In this document: positions 5,701 to 6,201 of the stretch, in pieces | How positions within the stretch are numbered: position 1 is the stretch's first letter | Layout of the letters: the number at the start of each line of letters is the position of its first letter | From: Actinobacteria bacterium 21-64-8 | GTDB lineage: Bacteria; Actinomycetota; Acidimicrobiia; Acidimicrobiales; RAAP-2 | Direction: 5' to 3' | DNA: 6,201 bases | Assembly: GCA_002255315.1 (NCBI GenBank) | Contig: NCBD01000060.1 | Location: 1 to 6,201 of the forward strand | The notes under the pieces: generated by a model | What the model saw: the letters and a program-made list of their open reading frames with translations, nothing else | Told to the model about the DNA's origin: nothing | Databases searched by the model: none | Made by a program: the position numbers and the translations under genes

Positions 5701-6201
5701 GTGACGCGTCGTGGCTGGCTCTTTTTCCTCGCCATGGCGGTCATTTGGGGGATTCCCTACCTGCTCATTCGCGTCGCCGTGCGCCAACTCGACCCGGGGG
5801 TCTTGGTCTTTTTGCGTACGGCACCGGCCGCCGCCCTTTTGTGGCCCCTCGTCATCGCTCGCCGCCACGTCCCCGCCGTGCTGGCGCACTGGCGCTGGAT
5901 TGTCATCTTTGGCGTCGTGGAGTTTGGCGTGCCTTGGTACTTCATGGCCAGCGCCGAGCGCCACCTCACGAGTTCCTTAACCAGTTTGCTGATCTGTTGC
6001 GTGCCACTGCTGTCGATCTTGGGCCAACGTCTACGCCCCGGGAGAGAGCCCGTCTCGCGACGACGCTACGCGGGACTGCTCACGGGTGCGGTGGGGGTGG
6101 CGCTCCTCGTGGGCTTCAACGTGCAGTCGGGGTCGCTCATATGGATGGGCGCCATGCTCGTCGTTTGCGTGGGTTACACCGTCGGTCCGGCCATCTTGTC
6201 A
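5701..6201 (+). CDS. EamA/DMT-family membrane transporter, N-terminal part
   Basis: Integral membrane protein of the drug/metabolite transporter superfamily, running off the right edge after 167 residues of an expected 280-310. Hydrophobic segments at about 7-27, 33-53, 66-84, 91-108, 124-140 and 145-164 fit the first EamA repeat and the start of the second. The N-terminal WGIPYLLIRVAV (16-27), the FLRTAPAA stretch (37-44) and the SSLTSLLICCVPLL segment (91-104) are typical of the family. The GTG at 5701 puts five residues before the first membrane segment (MTRRG); an in-frame GTG at 5680 would add seven and cannot be excluded. It faces argC across 66 bp. The substrate cannot be read from sequence: family members export amino acids, metabolites or drugs. 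The arg neighbourhood makes an amino acid exporter conceivable, but that is only inference. Confidence 0.9.
   Translation, partial: MTRRGWLFFLAMAVIWGIPYLLIRVAVRQLDPGVLVFLRTAPAAALLWPLVIARRHVPAVLAHWRWIVIFGVVEFGVPWYFMASAERHLTSSLTSLLICCVPLLSILGQRLRPGREPVSRRRYAGLLTGAVGVALLVGFNVQSGSLIWMGAMLVVCVGYTVGPAILS

Overview
The window is almost entirely an arginine biosynthesis operon on the minus strand, argC-argB-argF-argR-argG-argH (read from about 5634 down to the left edge). A divergently transcribed EamA/DMT-type membrane transporter begins at 5701 and runs off the right edge. The high G+C content (roughly 60% by eye), frequent GTG starts, an ArgR repressor gene inside the operon and the relative order C-B-F-R-G-H all point to an actinobacterium. 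The compact layout and absence of argJ and argD would fit a deep-branching or streamlined lineage such as Acidimicrobiia, but that placement is a guess from layout and residue style, not a phylogeny.

Layout from right to left: the EamA gene (5701 onward, +, partial); a 66-bp divergent control region (5635-5700) with a probable argC promoter overlapped by two ARG-box-like operators; argC (5634-4624); argB (4627-3839); argF (3842-2922); argR (2925-2434); argG (2434-1211); argH (1214 to the left edge, missing its C-terminus). All five gene junctions overlap: four share a 4-nt GTGA or ATGA and one shares a single base (TGATG). There is no internal intergenic space, so the six genes are very probably one transcript with coupled translation. 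No gene-free stretch exceeds 300 bases, and I saw no RNA gene, mobile element, CRISPR array or terminator.

How the genes work together: ArgB phosphorylates N-acetylglutamate and ArgC reduces the acyl phosphate to N-acetylglutamate semialdehyde. ArgF carbamoylates ornithine to citrulline, ArgG condenses citrulline with aspartate, and ArgH splits argininosuccinate into arginine and fumarate. ArgR would bind arginine and close the loop by repressing the promoter upstream of argC. Two pathway steps are not encoded here: the N-acetylornithine aminotransferase (ArgD) and removal or transfer of the acetyl group (ArgJ or ArgE). In the classic actinobacterial cluster argCJBDFRGH, argJ and argD sit at the argC/argB and argB/argF junctions, which here are seamless 4-nt overlaps.

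The points most worth a second look are the paired ARG-box operator on an apparently leaderless argC promoter, the absence of argJ and argD together with a short ArgB lacking the N-terminal arginine-sensing helix, and possible ArgR control of the divergent transporter. I see no wholly new system in this window.
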